Below are positions 16,093 to 25,143 of a stretch of 64,000 nucleotides of DNA, in pieces; the first letter of the stretch is position 1, and every line of letters begins with the position of its first letter. The DNA is from Winogradskyella pacifica (GTDB lineage Bacteria; Bacteroidota; Bacteroidia; Flavobacteriales; Flavobacteriaceae). The stretch spans positions 186,001 to 250,000 of the forward strand of contig NZ_JABFDI010000001.1 of assembly GCF_013403915.1 (NCBI RefSeq). The letters are read 5' to 3'. The position numbers and the translations under genes are program-made. The notes under the pieces are model-generated. The model had not been told where the DNA came from. It saw nothing but the letters and a program-made list of their open reading frames with translations, and ran no database searches.

Positions 16093-16884
16093 ATGAAATA
16101 CCCATTTGACCCTAAACTTAAACATCACATAATCATTGGTTTACTGTTAGCCGTTTGGATATTCATCTTTCTTTATTTTACTGAACCTTTAGATGTTAAT
16201 CAGTTTAATAATAATGAAAAACTTCTTTATTTACCTGGTTATGGTCTGTTGGGAGGTTTATGCTACGTAACATTTCTGCCTTTACAATATTATTTATATA
16301 AGTCTTTTAAAACATCATGGACAATATTGAATGAAGTGATTTTTTTATTGATTTTTTCAGTGATTTCTATAACTGTAACTTGGTTCTACTATTTAGAAAT
16401 TATAATGATGTACGAACAAAACCCTAATACTTTCGGTTATATGTTAACGTCAATATACATGCCAGCTATAGCAACGATACTGCCAATATTGATTATAGGT
16501 CGTTTTGCATTTGGAAAATATTATGAAAAGCAAATAGACGATCAAAAAATTGAAATTAAAGGTGAAGGTAATTACGAGGGTTTACGTTTGCAATTAAATG
16601 ATGTGATTAGCATTCAATCTTCAGATAATTATATTGAAGTTTTTTATCTCTCTGGAAACAACTTAAAAAAAACATTAATTAGAAATAAACTTTCGGTCAT
16701 TGCAGATGAATTTCCAGAATTACTTCGCGCTCATCGTTCTTATCTTATTAATCCGTTTCATTTTCAACGCTGGAAAACAGAAAACGGGAAGCTTTTAGTA
16801 ATTCTTAATCACCAAGTAGAAGTACCCATTTCTAAAACGTATAAAAATGAGATAAAAGCGATGATTAATTCTACCACAAACTAA
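16093..16884 (+). CDS. Membrane-anchored LytTR transcriptional regulator
   Basis: 263-residue protein with four hydrophobic segments in the first 140 residues (about 12-32, 44-62, 75-95, 115-137) and a cytoplasmic LytTR DNA-binding domain at about 155-258. The LytTR core is recognisable from LNDVISIQSSDNYIEVFYL, KTLIRNKLSVIADEFPELLRAHRSYLINP and VPISKTYKNEIKAMI. There is no receiver domain, so it is a one-component membrane regulator rather than a two-component response regulator. It is coupled to the lipoprotein gene upstream (5-bp gap), a natural candidate for signal or target. Confidence 0.9.
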   Translation: MKYPFDPKLKHHIIIGLLLAVWIFIFLYFTEPLDVNQFNNNEKLLYLPGYGLLGGLCYVTFLPLQYYLYKSFKTSWTILNEVIFLLIFSVISITVTWFYYLEIIMMYEQNPNTFGYMLTSIYMPAIATILPILIIGRFAFGKYYEKQIDDQKIEIKGEGNYEGLRLQLNDVISIQSSDNYIEVFYLSGNNLKKTLIRNKLSVIADEFPELLRAHRSYLINPFHFQRWKTENGKLLVILNHQVEVPISKTYKNEIKAMINSTTN

Positions 16885-16937
16885 GGTCATTTCACCCCAA
16901 ACACCTATTATTAATGTATTAATAGCATTTTCAAATG

Positions 16938-16945
16938 TAAGTTTG
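16938..16945 (+). promoter_or_regulatory. -7 box for the DUF5694 gene
   Basis: TAAGTTTG followed by C fits TAnnTTTG(C). It lies 35 bp before the start codon at 16980; no clear -33 element. Confidence 0.5.
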
Positions 16946-16979
16946 CTTCAAGAAAGTTTAACACTAAAACACATTAATT

Positions 16980-17927
16980 ATGAGAATGCTATTCACTTTT
17001 ATTATCATTTTATTCAGTTCAACATCAATTGGAAACGCTCAAGAAGCTAAAAAAGAAATCCTAATTGTAGGAACCATGCATACCGTTCCTAATATTGTAA
17101 AGAACAGCTACAAACCCATGTTAAGACGTGCTAAAAAATACAATCCTACGGCAATCTATGTTGAAAGTCCACGAGGTAACGATACGTTGAGTTGGGAATA
17201 TTTAAAAGAGGGTTGGTCTAAAAATTACAAAGCCTTTTATTATTTATCCGATTCTATTCAAACCGTTTTTACACCAAATCCTGAAAAATATAATTCTATT
17301 CTTGACAAGTCATTTTCAAGCATGACGACTGATGATTTAGATTTTATGATTACAACGTTTGCTTATAATAGAGATAATGCTAATCACGAATTTTACACTT
17401 ACATAAAAAAACATGGCATTGAGGGCTCAAAAAAACCAACACAACATGAAGATGGAGATCTTACTTTTAAATTGGCATTGCATCAAAACACAAAGTTATT
17501 AATGTCTATGGACGACCAACGTACTAATAAAGAATATCATAATGCTTGGAGTAAATGTAGTAAAGAAGGCCAATCTAATGGAAATAATGCTATTAATAAT
17601 AAACTGAATAAAAAGGCTTACAATTCGGCGATCTTACCTGCTCTTTTTAGAGGACTAGGCAAACACACCAATAAATTAAAATCATTAGAGCAACTACACA
17701 AATCGAGTTCTTTTACATATGTTGCTGTAAAAACAGAAGGCTGTACGGAAGGTGAACGTTATTGGAATGAACGCAATATGAGAATGGCAAAAAACATAGG
17801 AGAACAAGTTATGACTTCAGACTCAGATCGAAATATTGTTATTGTAGGAGCGTCTCATGTTATTGGTTTAAAAAAAGAATTACAGGCTAATTATCCTGAA
17901 TTAAAAATTGTGCTTGCTGGTGACTAA
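16980..17927 (+). CDS. DUF5694 family secreted protein (TraB/EreA-like fold suspected)
   Basis: 315-residue protein with a signal peptide (MRMLFTFIIILFSSTSIGNA). The mature protein opens with EILIVGTMHTVPNI, where GTMH resembles the glycine-His start of the TraB/Tiki/EreA/ChaN-like superfamily, continues with the acidic YVESPRGNDTLSW, and ends with NIVIVGASHVIGLKKEL, whose GxxH is the usual second conserved motif of that superfamily. A hydrolase-like active site is therefore plausible; the substrate is unknown. It has its own promoter and is followed by a clear terminator. Confidence 0.82.
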   Translation: MRMLFTFIIILFSSTSIGNAQEAKKEILIVGTMHTVPNIVKNSYKPMLRRAKKYNPTAIYVESPRGNDTLSWEYLKEGWSKNYKAFYYLSDSIQTVFTPNPEKYNSILDKSFSSMTTDDLDFMITTFAYNRDNANHEFYTYIKKHGIEGSKKPTQHEDGDLTFKLALHQNTKLLMSMDDQRTNKEYHNAWSKCSKEGQSNGNNAINNKLNKKAYNSAILPALFRGLGKHTNKLKSLEQLHKSSSFTYVAVKTEGCTEGERYWNERNMRMAKNIGEQVMTSDSDRNIVIVGASHVIGLKKELQANYPELKIVLAGD

Positions 17928-17953
17928 ACTTTCTTAAAATTACCGCAAAAACA

Positions 17954-17985
17954 AAACAGCCATAATTATAAAATTATGGCTGTTT
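17954..17985. terminator. Bidirectional terminator
   Basis: AAACAGCCATAATT (17954-17967) and AATTATGGCTGTTT (17972-17985) form a perfect 14-bp stem with a 4-base loop. It lies 26 bp after the DUF5694 stop and 33 bp after the stop of the converging T9SS gene, with T-rich tracts on both sides. Confidence 0.85.
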
Positions 17986-18018
17986 CTAATTAAAGTATTG
18001 TTTTTGAAGATATAAAAA

Positions 18019-19758
18019 TTATCTGATTATTAATTTTTCAGTACGTCTTTCATTTGTAGTATTGTCTAATTCTAAAATATACACACCAGAACTTATTTGA
18101 CTCACATCAATAGATTGAGTTGTGTTATTTGTATTTAAAACATTAGTTAAAACTAGGCGACCATTAGTATCAAATAATTTTGCTACTGTATTATTTTGCA
18201 ATTGACCATTAATAGTAATTGTCTTAGCAGCATTATTAGCATAAATTTTTACAGACTCAACATCTACATCTACTGTACTTAATGTTGACGTTTCAAATCT
18301 AAGAAAAAATCGTCCTGTTCCGCTTAAGTCAGTAGCTGGAGTAAAGATATAATCGGATGTATTTAATAATGTCACGGTATTGTTAACGGCATCTTCTAAA
18401 TACATGTTTGTAGTGTCTGACATATCACTTTCGATTATACTAAACACCAATTCTTGTCCTTGACTAGCATTTACTCCTAATGGAACAACAACGTTAGTCA
18501 TATCGGTATTACTTAAAGCCTGAATAGCTAATGGAATTTCAACATTATCTACAACTAAGCTTGAGTAAATTGAAAATGCAGGTGGACTTACACCAAATAT
18601 ACTAGCATCGTAACCTGGATCTAATCCTTCAGAAGCATTACTATTAAAATAGAAATCTGTATTATAGTTAGAGCTACCTGAACTTAAATTCAATTTGATA
18701 TGCCCATAGTGTGGTGATGTTGAAGATCTCCCCACGACAAAATCATCTGAAGTCCCCGTACGACGCATTGTTGCTTTAAAATCAACTGATCCTCCCCCTG
18801 ATATTGATTTAACAAAGAAACCTTGACCAGGTGCAATTAATTCTGTTCCAGCTAAAGCTGCCATTGATGCTGAATTCCAAATCGTCCAACCATCAGAAGC
18901 ATCACCGTCATAACCATATATTCCGATATAGCCAGGGTCTAATTCTGAAGCGTTTTCCGAAAGAAATGATGCAGCATCAATATAACTAGGATATGGATTA
19001 CCAATAAGGTTCCATGCGCAACCTGCTGCAGCATCAGAAAGCGCAATACCGTTAACATCTCCTGTTTCTACTGTGCCAGTAAATCTTAAGAAACCTCCTC
19101 CTGATATTTTGGTCGCTGCTCTATATCCTTTACCCAATGTAATCGGTGTTGAAAGATTAAGGTTTACATTGTAATTCTCATAAGCACCATTCATCGTATT
19201 GTAAGGAGCAAAAGCTCTCACAAAACCATTATCAGCTAATGTAAGTGTATTAACAACAGCAAAATCTACAAATATTTCAGTAGAAGTCACCGGTGATGAG
19301 ATTAAATCGTTTGTGCCTAATTCTTCAGTAAAACGATCATAAGACACAACAGGACTACCTAGAATTGTTCCGTTTGAGATAAAACTAGAGAATGAAATAG
19401 ACGTGGAACTCATTAAGATAACAGATACTTCCAAACTCACCCCTGTATTTACAGTTAGTGATGCGCCGGCATCTATTCTAACTTCTGCACATATTGTATT
19501 TGCTGTTATTACTAAGTCTCCACTTTGAACGATAATAATATCAAGACTCGTGATCGTACCTATTGGGTCAATTCCTCCGAGCCAACCATCATCATAAATA
19601 TATGTAGTAAAGGGTGCTGCATATTCTGCAGTAGACAGACCATCAGTGCTTGTCTGCGTGTGCGGTTCTAGTGTTGTATGTAGTTTTTCATGTGCTATTA
19701 ATGTATTAAAGACACACAAAACTAATAAAACAACTAAAGTAGGTTTAGTTTTTTTCAT
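18019..19758 (-). CDS. T9SS type A sorting-domain surface/secreted protein
   Basis: 579-residue exported protein. Residues 1-22 form a signal peptide (LVVLLVLCVFNTLIA). The C-terminal 75 or so residues are a T9SS type A sorting domain: VKIYANNAAKTITINGQL, KLFDTNGRLVLTN, QSIDVSQISSGVYILEL and the basic end EKLIIR. The middle is beta-rich with Gly/Ser/Thr, contains the LIGNPYPSYIDAASFL element common in T9SS proteins of unknown function, and lacks enzyme motifs. It is likely displayed on the outer surface or released through type IX secretion, which PorX in this window helps regulate. Its upstream region shares two short motifs with the other T9SS cargo gene here. Confidence 0.9.
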   Translation of the reverse strand: MKKTKPTLVVLLVLCVFNTLIAHEKLHTTLEPHTQTSTDGLSTAEYAAPFTTYIYDDGWLGGIDPIGTITSLDIIIVQSGDLVITANTICAEVRIDAGASLTVNTGVSLEVSVILMSSTSISFSSFISNGTILGSPVVSYDRFTEELGTNDLISSPVTSTEIFVDFAVVNTLTLADNGFVRAFAPYNTMNGAYENYNVNLNLSTPITLGKGYRAATKISGGGFLRFTGTVETGDVNGIALSDAAAGCAWNLIGNPYPSYIDAASFLSENASELDPGYIGIYGYDGDASDGWTIWNSASMAALAGTELIAPGQGFFVKSISGGGSVDFKATMRRTGTSDDFVVGRSSTSPHYGHIKLNLSSGSSNYNTDFYFNSNASEGLDPGYDASIFGVSPPAFSIYSSLVVDNVEIPLAIQALSNTDMTNVVVPLGVNASQGQELVFSIIESDMSDTTNMYLEDAVNNTVTLLNTSDYIFTPATDLSGTGRFFLRFETSTLSTVDVDVESVKIYANNAAKTITINGQLQNNTVAKLFDTNGRLVLTNVLNTNNTTQSIDVSQISSGVYILELDNTTNERRTEKLIIR

Positions 19759-19797
19759 AAGATTTGGGTTATAGTTTGTTAATGATGATTCAAAACT

Positions 19798-19822
19798 ACG
19801 TCTTAATCGAAAAAAAAGACGT
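19798..19822. repeat. Inverted repeat upstream of the T9SS gene
   Basis: ACGTCTT (19798-19804) is repeated inverted as AAGACGT (19816-19822), 40 bp upstream of the start codon at 19758. It may be an operator. AGACGTA and TATTTCAACG from this region recur upstream of the giant lyase gene. Confidence 0.4.
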
Positions 19823-19898
19823 TGAACTAACTATATTTTCGTTGAAATACCACAATCCTAATCTTTATCCTACTTTCAGGTTCTTTTTGTCGGATTTA

Positions 19899-20498
19899 TC
19901 ACTCGTTTCGTCTATTAAGGATTGAGGCTACATCGTTCATTTTGAAGCCTTTTGCTTGCAAAAGCATCAAATAATGGAACAATAAATCGGCACTTTCATC
20001 TAAAAACAACTTATCGTTGTCATCTTTTGCTTCAATAACAACCTCAATAGCTTCTTCTCCAACTTTTTGCGCGATCTTATTAATGCCTTTAGCAAATAAT
20101 GAAGCAACATACGATTTTTCTGAATCTGCTTCTTTTATACGCGATTCAATTGTGTCTTCCAATGTAGAAATAAAACCATAAGTCGTTACGTTGTTTTCAT
20201 TCCAACAGGTATCTGTTCCTTTATGACATGTTGGTCCCTTAGGATCTACTTTTATTAATAAGGAATCACTATCGCAATCTAATTTTATATCCACTAAATT
20301 TAAAACATTCCCACTTTCTTCACCTTTAGTCCAAAGTCGTTGTTTGGTTCTGCTAAAAAAAGTAACTAATTGTGAATCAATAGTTTTTTTAAGTGCTTCG
20401 GCATTCATGTAGCCTAACATCAATACCTTATTGGTTGTATTATCTTGTATTATTGCTGGAACAAGTCCATCTGGGTTTTTATTAAAATCTACGTTCAT
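19899..20498 (-). CDS. hisIE: Bifunctional phosphoribosyl-AMP cyclohydrolase / phosphoribosyl-ATP pyrophosphatase
   Basis: About 199 residues from the ATG at 20498, which gives the usual start MNVDFNKNPDGLVPAIIQD; the frame remains open to a GTG at 20519. The N-terminal HisI half contains LMLGYMNAEAL, RLWTKGEESGN and the metal-binding DCDSDSLL and GPTCHKGTDTCW. The C-terminal HisE half has SYVASLFAKGINKIAQKVGEEAIEVVIEAKD and ESADLLFHYLMLL, the MazG-like acidic site. Together they perform steps 2 and 3 of histidine synthesis. Last gene of the his operon, 64 bp after hisF. Confidence 0.96.
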   Translation of the reverse strand: MNVDFNKNPDGLVPAIIQDNTTNKVLMLGYMNAEALKKTIDSQLVTFFSRTKQRLWTKGEESGNVLNLVDIKLDCDSDSLLIKVDPKGPTCHKGTDTCWNENNVTTYGFISTLEDTIESRIKEADSEKSYVASLFAKGINKIAQKVGEEAIEVVIEAKDDNDKLFLDESADLLFHYLMLLQAKGFKMNDVASILNRRNE

Positions 20499-20562
20499 AG
20501 TTGTTATTATGTCATCCACCTGAGTGTTTTATACTTAAATTCACTCGAGTGGACGTTATTAT

Positions 20563-21318
20563 TTATAATCTTACGGGTATACCTTTATTTTGTAAGGCTT
20601 CTTTTAATTCTAAAATGGGGATTTCACCAAAATGAAATACACTTGCCGCTAATGCCGCATCTGCTATCCCTTCTTTAAAAGTATCGACGAAGTGCTGAAT
20701 CGTTCCTGCTCCTCCAGAAGCGATTATTGGAATATTCACTAAATCTGACAATTTCGCTAAGGCTTTATTTGCGAATCCAGCCTTGGTTCCATCATGGTTC
20801 ATCGACGTAAATAATATTTCACCAGCCCCACGTTGCTCGACTTCTTTTGCCCAATCAAATAGATTTAGTTCTGTTGGGATTGTGCCTCCTGCCAAATGAA
20901 CTAACCATTCGCCATCAACTTCTTTAGCATCAATAGCAACCACTACACATTGACTTCCAAATTTATCTGAAAGCTCATTGATTAATTCTGGTCGTTTTAC
21001 AGCCGAAGAATTAATAGAGACTTTATCTGCACCACAATGCAACAAATCATCCACATCTGCAACAGATGAAATTCCTCCACCTACTGTAAATGGTATATTA
21101 ACTTGTTCTGCAACTTTTAAAACCATATCGTGCATGGTTTTACGGTTTTCTAACGTGGCTGCAATATCTAAAAACACCAACTCATCGGCACCTAAATCAG
21201 CATATTGCTTCGCTAATACCACAGGATCACCAGCATCTCTTAAATCTACAAAGTTGACACCTTTTACGGTTCTTCCGTTTTTAATGTCCAAACAAGGGAC
21301 TATTCGTTTTGTCAGCAT
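20563..21318 (-). CDS. hisF: Imidazole glycerol phosphate synthase, cyclase subunit
   Basis: 251-residue beta/alpha-barrel that receives ammonia from HisH and forms imidazole glycerol phosphate and [25 protein letters not shown] carries the catalytic Asp11; [12 protein letters not shown] and [14 protein letters not shown] (second catalytic Asp) are present, as are the phosphate-binding GGGISS and [12 protein letters not shown] loops. Standard length. It follows hisA with a 63-bp spacer containing degenerate AGCTAAAAGC-type repeats. Confidence 0.97.
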   Translation of the reverse strand: MLTKRIVPCLDIKNGRTVKGVNFVDLRDAGDPVVLAKQYADLGADELVFLDIAATLENRKTMHDMVLKVAEQVNIPFTVGGGISSVADVDDLLHCGADKVSINSSAVKRPELINELSDKFGSQCVVVAIDAKEVDGEWLVHLAGGTIPTELNLFDWAKEVEQRGAGEILFTSMNHDGTKAGFANKALAKLSDLVNIPIIASGGAGTIQHFVDTFKEGIADAALAASVFHFGEIPILELKEALQNKGIPVRL

Positions 21319-21381
21319 ATTTTAGCTTTTAGGAATTAGCCTTTAGATATTAGCTAAAAGCTAACACGACTAATCGCTATT
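21319..21381. repeat. Degenerate AGC-TTTT/AAAAGCT repeats between hisA and hisF
   Basis: The spacer consists of imperfect direct and inverted copies of TTAGCTTTTAG and TATTAGCTAAAAGC. It belongs to the same low-complexity repeat type as the spacers at 22117-22186 and 22769-22826. Confidence 0.6.
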
Positions 21382-22116
21382 TTATAAAAATCGTTCTAAT
21401 TCTTTTAAACTTATTCTGTTCTCGTAAATGGCTTTACCAATAATAACACCTTCACAACCGATGTCTTTTAACAATTCTAAATCATTAACACCAGATACTC
21501 CTCCAGATGCTATAAGACTTATCGATTGAGCACCACTATTATTACTACAAGAGTCAATAATGTTTTTATAAAGTTCAATGGACGGGCCTTCAAGCATCCC
21601 ATCTTTTGAAATATCTGTACAAATCACGTATTTAATTCGCTTTCTCTGGTAATCCTTAATAAAAGAAATGACTTCCTCTTTACTATTATCTTGCCAACCG
21701 TTAATTGCAATTTTTCCGTCATTACTATCAGCACCTAAAATAATTTTCTGTGGTCCGTATTTGGCCAACCAACCTTCATAGGTTTCTCTATCACTAACCG
21801 CAATACTTCCTCCTGTAATTTGTCTTGCACCACAATTAAAGGCCACATTTAAATCTTCATTAGATTTTAATCCACCACCGAAATCAATTTTTAAATTCGT
21901 CTTAGAAGCAATTAATTCTAAAACTTTATAGTTAACAATGTGCTTCGCTTTCGCTCCATCTAAATCAACCAAATGCAAGTATTCAATACCTGAATCTTCA
22001 AAAGCCTTGGCAACTTCTAATGGATTTTCGTTATATATTTTTTTGGTGTCGTAATCGCCCTTGGTTAAACGCACACATTTTCCTTCTATAATATCTATGG
22101 CTGGTATAATTCTCAT
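21382..22116 (-). CDS. hisA: ProFAR isomerase
   Basis: 244 residues from the ATG at 22116; the frame extends to 22176, but [22 protein letters not shown] is the normal N-terminus and the extra codons are part of a repeat-filled spacer. The enzyme opens the phosphoribosyl ring of ProFAR (Amadori rearrangement). Asp8 (PAIDI) and the Asp in [13 protein letters not shown] are the catalytic acid/base pair. Phosphate loops DFGGGLKS and IASGGVSG are intact. Confidence 0.96.
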   Translation of the reverse strand: MRIIPAIDIIEGKCVRLTKGDYDTKKIYNENPLEVAKAFEDSGIEYLHLVDLDGAKAKHIVNYKVLELIASKTNLKIDFGGGLKSNEDLNVAFNCGARQITGGSIAVSDRETYEGWLAKYGPQKIILGADSNDGKIAINGWQDNSKEEVISFIKDYQRKRIKYVICTDISKDGMLEGPSIELYKNIIDSCSNNSGAQSISLIASGGVSGVNDLELLKDIGCEGVIIGKAIYENRISLKELERFL

Positions 22117-22186
22117 GTATTTGGCTTTTGGCCTTTGGCTTTTAGCTATTAGCCGAACACTAATAGTTAAAAACAAAAAGTCATTC
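22117..22186. repeat. GGCTTTTGGC-type repeats between hisH and hisA
   Basis: The spacer contains consecutive TTGGCTTTTGGCCTTTGGC and TTTTAGCTATTAGCC copies, then an A/T-rich end. Same repeat type as between hisB and hisH. Confidence 0.6.
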
Positions 22187-22768
22187 TTATAATTTTAAAA
22201 AATTCTTTAGTAACTGTTCTCCTGCTTTGCTACTCTTTTCTGGGTGAAATTGTACACCGAAGAAATTGTCGTTTTCTAGTGCTGAAGCATATTCTAATTC
22301 GTAATCAGATGTGGCAATAGATTTTTTACACTGTTCCGCGTAATAACTATGCACAAGATACATGTATTCTTTTTCTTTTATCCCTTTAAATAAATCGGAT
22401 TTTAGATTAGAAATCGTGTTCCATCCCATTTGCGGGACTTTAACGTTATTTGAAAATCGTTTCACATTTACATCAAAAATACCTAGTCCGGTGGTGTCAC
22501 CTTCTTCACTATGACTACACATTAATTGCATGCCTAAACAAATACCTAGAACCGGTTGTTTTAAGGTTGGAATTAATTGATCTAGTCCACTTTGTTTTAA
22601 TTTCACCATGGCAGAACTCGCTTCACCAACACCTGGAAAAATCACTTTATCGGATTTTATAATTTCTTCAGGATTATCCGTTAAAATAGCGTCGTATCCT
22701 AAACGTTGAAATGCGAATTGTATACTTTTTATATTTCCGGCTCCGTAATTTACTATAGATAGTTTCAT
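22187..22768 (-). CDS. hisH: Imidazole glycerol phosphate synthase, glutamine amidotransferase subunit
   Basis: 193-residue class I glutaminase that supplies ammonia to HisF. The nucleophile is in GICLGMQLM (Cys77); the His-Glu pair is in VQFHPEKS near the C-terminus. [15 protein letters not shown] and [11 protein letters not shown] (oxyanion strand) are typical. Standard length and start. Fourth from the end of the his operon. Confidence 0.97.
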   Translation of the reverse strand: MKLSIVNYGAGNIKSIQFAFQRLGYDAILTDNPEEIIKSDKVIFPGVGEASSAMVKLKQSGLDQLIPTLKQPVLGICLGMQLMCSHSEEGDTTGLGIFDVNVKRFSNNVKVPQMGWNTISNLKSDLFKGIKEKEYMYLVHSYYAEQCKKSIATSDYELEYASALENDNFFGVQFHPEKSSKAGEQLLKNFLKL

Positions 22769-22826
22769 TTTTCTGCTTTTGGCTTTTGGCTTTTGGCTAT
22801 TAGCAAATGGCTAACAGCTAAAGGCT
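22769..22826. repeat. Tandem GCTTTTG repeats between hisB and hisH
   Basis: Three tandem copies of the 7-mer GCTTTTG (22775-22795) are followed by GGCTATTAGC, GGCTAACAGCTAAAGGC and similar degenerate units, with partial inverted complementarity. No start codon or promoter is needed here because the genes are cotranscribed. Confidence 0.65.
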
Positions 22827-23963
22827 TTACAGCATTCCTTTAGTAGATGGTAAAATCATTTTTTCAACATCTTGTTTAACGGCCATTTTAATCGCTTTTG
22901 CAAACGCTTTAAATATGGCTTCAATTTTATGATGTTCGTTGGTGCCTTCTACTTTAATATTCAGATTACATTTTGCTCCGTCTGTAAACGATTTAAAGAA
23001 GTGATAAAACATTTCGGTTGGCATTTTCCCAATCATTTCACGCTTAAATTCTGCTTCCCAAACCAACCAGTTTCTACCTCCGAAATCAATACCGACTTGC
23101 GCTAAACAATCGTCCATTGGTAATGAAAATCCATAACGCTCAATGCCTAATTTATTTCCTAAAGTCGTCGCAAATACTTCACCTAAAGCGATGGCTGTAT
23201 CTTCTATGGTGTGGTGTTCATCAACTTCTAAATCGCCATCTACCTTAATATTTAAATCGAGTTGCCCATGACGCGCAATCTGATCTAACATATGATCGAA
23301 AAATGCAATTCCGGTAGCGATGTTGCTTTTTCCCGTTCCATCTAAATTAATATCAATTTTAATTTTAGTTTCATTGGTATTTCTTTCGATACTCCCAACA
23401 CGTTCCGTGGTTTTAAGAAACTTATAAATCGCTTCCCAATCATTCGTTTCTAAAGCAATAAATGCTTTCAATTCCGTATTACTTACGGTAACTTCATCCG
23501 TTCCTAAGTTGGTGTTATCATTGATAAAAATTCCTTTTGCACCTAAATTCTTAGCCAATTCAATATCTGTAAGTCGATCGCCAATAACAAATGAATTCTT
23601 TAAGTCATAAGGCTCCGAAAAATATTTAGTCAACAAACCTGTATTTGGCTTACGTGTTGGAGCATTATCTTTAGCAAATGTTCTATCGATAAACTGCTCT
23701 TTAAAAGAAACTCCCTCGGCTTCAAACGCTTTAAGTACAAAATTATGAACAGGCCAAAACGTGTCTTCCGGATACACATCTGTTCCTAAACCATCTTGAT
23801 TGGTAATCATTACAATTTCGAAATTCAATTCTTTTGCTATTTTGCTTAAATATTGAAAAATCTTCGGATAGAACTCTAATTTTTCAAATGAATCAATTTG
23901 TTCGTCTGCTGGTTCTTTAATTAAAGTTCCGTCTCTGTCTATGAATAATACTGGTTTTTTCAT
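22827..23963 (-). CDS. hisB: Bifunctional histidinol-phosphatase / imidazoleglycerol-phosphate dehydratase
   Basis: 378-residue fusion. Residues 1-165 are a HAD-family phosphatase ([39 protein letters not shown]) that removes phosphate from histidinol phosphate. Residues about 185-378 are the dehydratase ([58 protein letters not shown]) with its Mn-binding His clusters. This fusion is typical of Bacteroidota and enterobacteria. The start codon is directly preceded by a repeated hairpin element (see 23964-23993) shared with efp. Confidence 0.97.
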   Translation of the reverse strand: MKKPVLFIDRDGTLIKEPADEQIDSFEKLEFYPKIFQYLSKIAKELNFEIVMITNQDGLGTDVYPEDTFWPVHNFVLKAFEAEGVSFKEQFIDRTFAKDNAPTRKPNTGLLTKYFSEPYDLKNSFVIGDRLTDIELAKNLGAKGIFINDNTNLGTDEVTVSNTELKAFIALETNDWEAIYKFLKTTERVGSIERNTNETKIKIDINLDGTGKSNIATGIAFFDHMLDQIARHGQLDLNIKVDGDLEVDEHHTIEDTAIALGEVFATTLGNKLGIERYGFSLPMDDCLAQVGIDFGGRNWLVWEAEFKREMIGKMPTEMFYHFFKSFTDGAKCNLNIKVEGTNEHHKIEAIFKAFAKAIKMAVKQDVEKMILPSTKGML

Positions 23964-23993
23964 AATATTTTCCCACGAAAGTGGGAATCTGTT
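23964..23993 (-). repeat. Start-adjacent hairpin repeat upstream of hisB
   Basis: The palindrome CCCAC-GAAA-GTGGG (23974-23987) lies 10 bp before the hisB ATG; read leftward the element is GATTCCCACTTTCGTGGG, then AAAATATT and ATG. A near-identical copy lies directly before the efp ATG (34348-34375). The hairpin could sequester or present the ribosome-binding region. Confidence 0.7.
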
Positions 23994-24014
23994 TTTATTA
24001 AACTTCTTTTAATA

Positions 24015-24041
24015 CCTACAAGGTTTTGAAAACCTTGCAGG
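24015..24041. repeat. Palindromic ACAAGGTTTT/AAAACCTTG element between hisC and hisB
   Basis: CCTACAAGGTTTT (24015-24027), one G, and AAAACCTTGCAGG (24029-24041) form a 13-bp stem with a single mismatch. This kind of CAAGGTTTT palindrome is, to my knowledge, a common dispersed intergenic repeat in Bacteroidota. It lies 8 bp after the hisC stop codon. Confidence 0.65.
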
Positions 24042-24049
24042 ATTTTAAC

Positions 24050-25093
24050 CTAAAGGTTATTTAATGTTTGAATTAATTTTTCATTCTCTGCTTCCGTGCC
24101 TACTGAAAATCGCAAGCAGTTGTCACATAAAGGTTGATTCGTTCTATTTCTCACCACAATGCCCTGCTCCACCAATTGCTGATAGCGTTGATTAGCATCA
24201 TCTACTTTAACTAAGATAAAATTGGCATCAGAAGGATACACTTTTTCCACAAAACGAATAGACTTTAATGCTTTTCTCAGTTTTTTCCTTTCTGTGATAA
24301 TCGTTTTCACTTCATTATCAACTGCATCCATAGCGTTTAAACGTTCTAAAGCTTTATCTTGAGAGAGTTGATTAATATTATACGGTGGTTTTATTTTATT
24401 TAATACTGAAATAATTTCTTGCGACGCGTAACAGATACCTAAACGAATTCCTGCTAAACCATACGCTTTTGATAAAGTTTGTGTGATTATTAAATTCGGA
24501 AATTCATCCAAGCGACTCAACCAACTTTCTTTTTTTGAAAAATCAATATAAGCTTCATCAATCACCACAATACCTTGAAATTCATTAATTAATTCCTCAA
24601 TTCTTTTAGCTTTAAAACTATTGGCTGTTGGATTGTTTGGTGAACATAAAAATAAGAGCTTGGTATGTGTATGCGCTGCTGCAAGGATTTCTTCAATATT
24701 CGGTTGGAAATCCGATTCTAATTCAATTTCAATATTATCCACAGCATTAAGATTTGCCAGCACATCATACATTCCATAAGTTGGTGGTAATGTTATGATA
24801 TTCTCACGATACGGCTCACAAAAGACTCTAAAAATTAAATCTAGTACTTCGTCGCTTCCATTACCTAGAAGTATTTGGTTCGTTGGAATTCCTTTTAATT
24901 CAGACAAACGCTTTTTAACCTGTGTTTGCTGAGGATCTGGATACCGATTGACATCCGTATTAAATGGGTTTTCATTCGCATCGATAAAAACCATACCATC
25001 TGTGATGTCCTTATATTCATCTCGTGCTGAGGAATACGGTTTAATGGTTTTAATATTATCTCTTATGAGATTATTTAAGTTGAAATTTATCAT
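24050..25093 (-). CDS. hisC: Histidinol-phosphate aminotransferase
   Basis: 347-residue PLP-dependent class I/II aminotransferase that converts imidazole-acetol phosphate to histidinol phosphate with glutamate. IKPYSSARDEY is the N-terminal substrate region; DANENPFN, LGNGSDEVLDL, LCSPNNPTAN, VIDEAYIDFS and the PLP-lysine motif TQTLSKAYGLAGIRLG are all present, with RFSVGTE near the C-terminus. Standard length. The spacer to hisD contains a dispersed repeat. Confidence 0.97.
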   Translation of the reverse strand: MINFNLNNLIRDNIKTIKPYSSARDEYKDITDGMVFIDANENPFNTDVNRYPDPQQTQVKKRLSELKGIPTNQILLGNGSDEVLDLIFRVFCEPYRENIITLPPTYGMYDVLANLNAVDNIEIELESDFQPNIEEILAAAHTHTKLLFLCSPNNPTANSFKAKRIEELINEFQGIVVIDEAYIDFSKKESWLSRLDEFPNLIITQTLSKAYGLAGIRLGICYASQEIISVLNKIKPPYNINQLSQDKALERLNAMDAVDNEVKTIITERKKLRKALKSIRFVEKVYPSDANFILVKVDDANQRYQQLVEQGIVVRNRTNQPLCDNCLRFSVGTEAENEKLIQTLNNL

Positions 25094-25100
25094 GTTATAG

Positions 25101-25126
25101 ACACTTCGACTGCGCTCAGTGTGACA
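25101..25126. repeat. Dispersed ACACTTCGACTG repeat between hisD and hisC
   Basis: The 26-bp element starts ACACTTCGACTGC and ends CTCAGTGTGACA; its ends CACT and AGTG are complementary. I recall this element as a frequent intergenic repeat in Flavobacteriaceae. A copy with 22 of 26 identical bases lies inside topB at 1801-1826. Confidence 0.7.
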
Positions 25127-25143
25127 TTTGAAATTACATTTAA

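Noticed and set aside
22117..22176. Upstream extension of hisA
   Set aside because: The extra 20 codons consist of the spacer repeats, and the canonical N-terminus begins at 22116.
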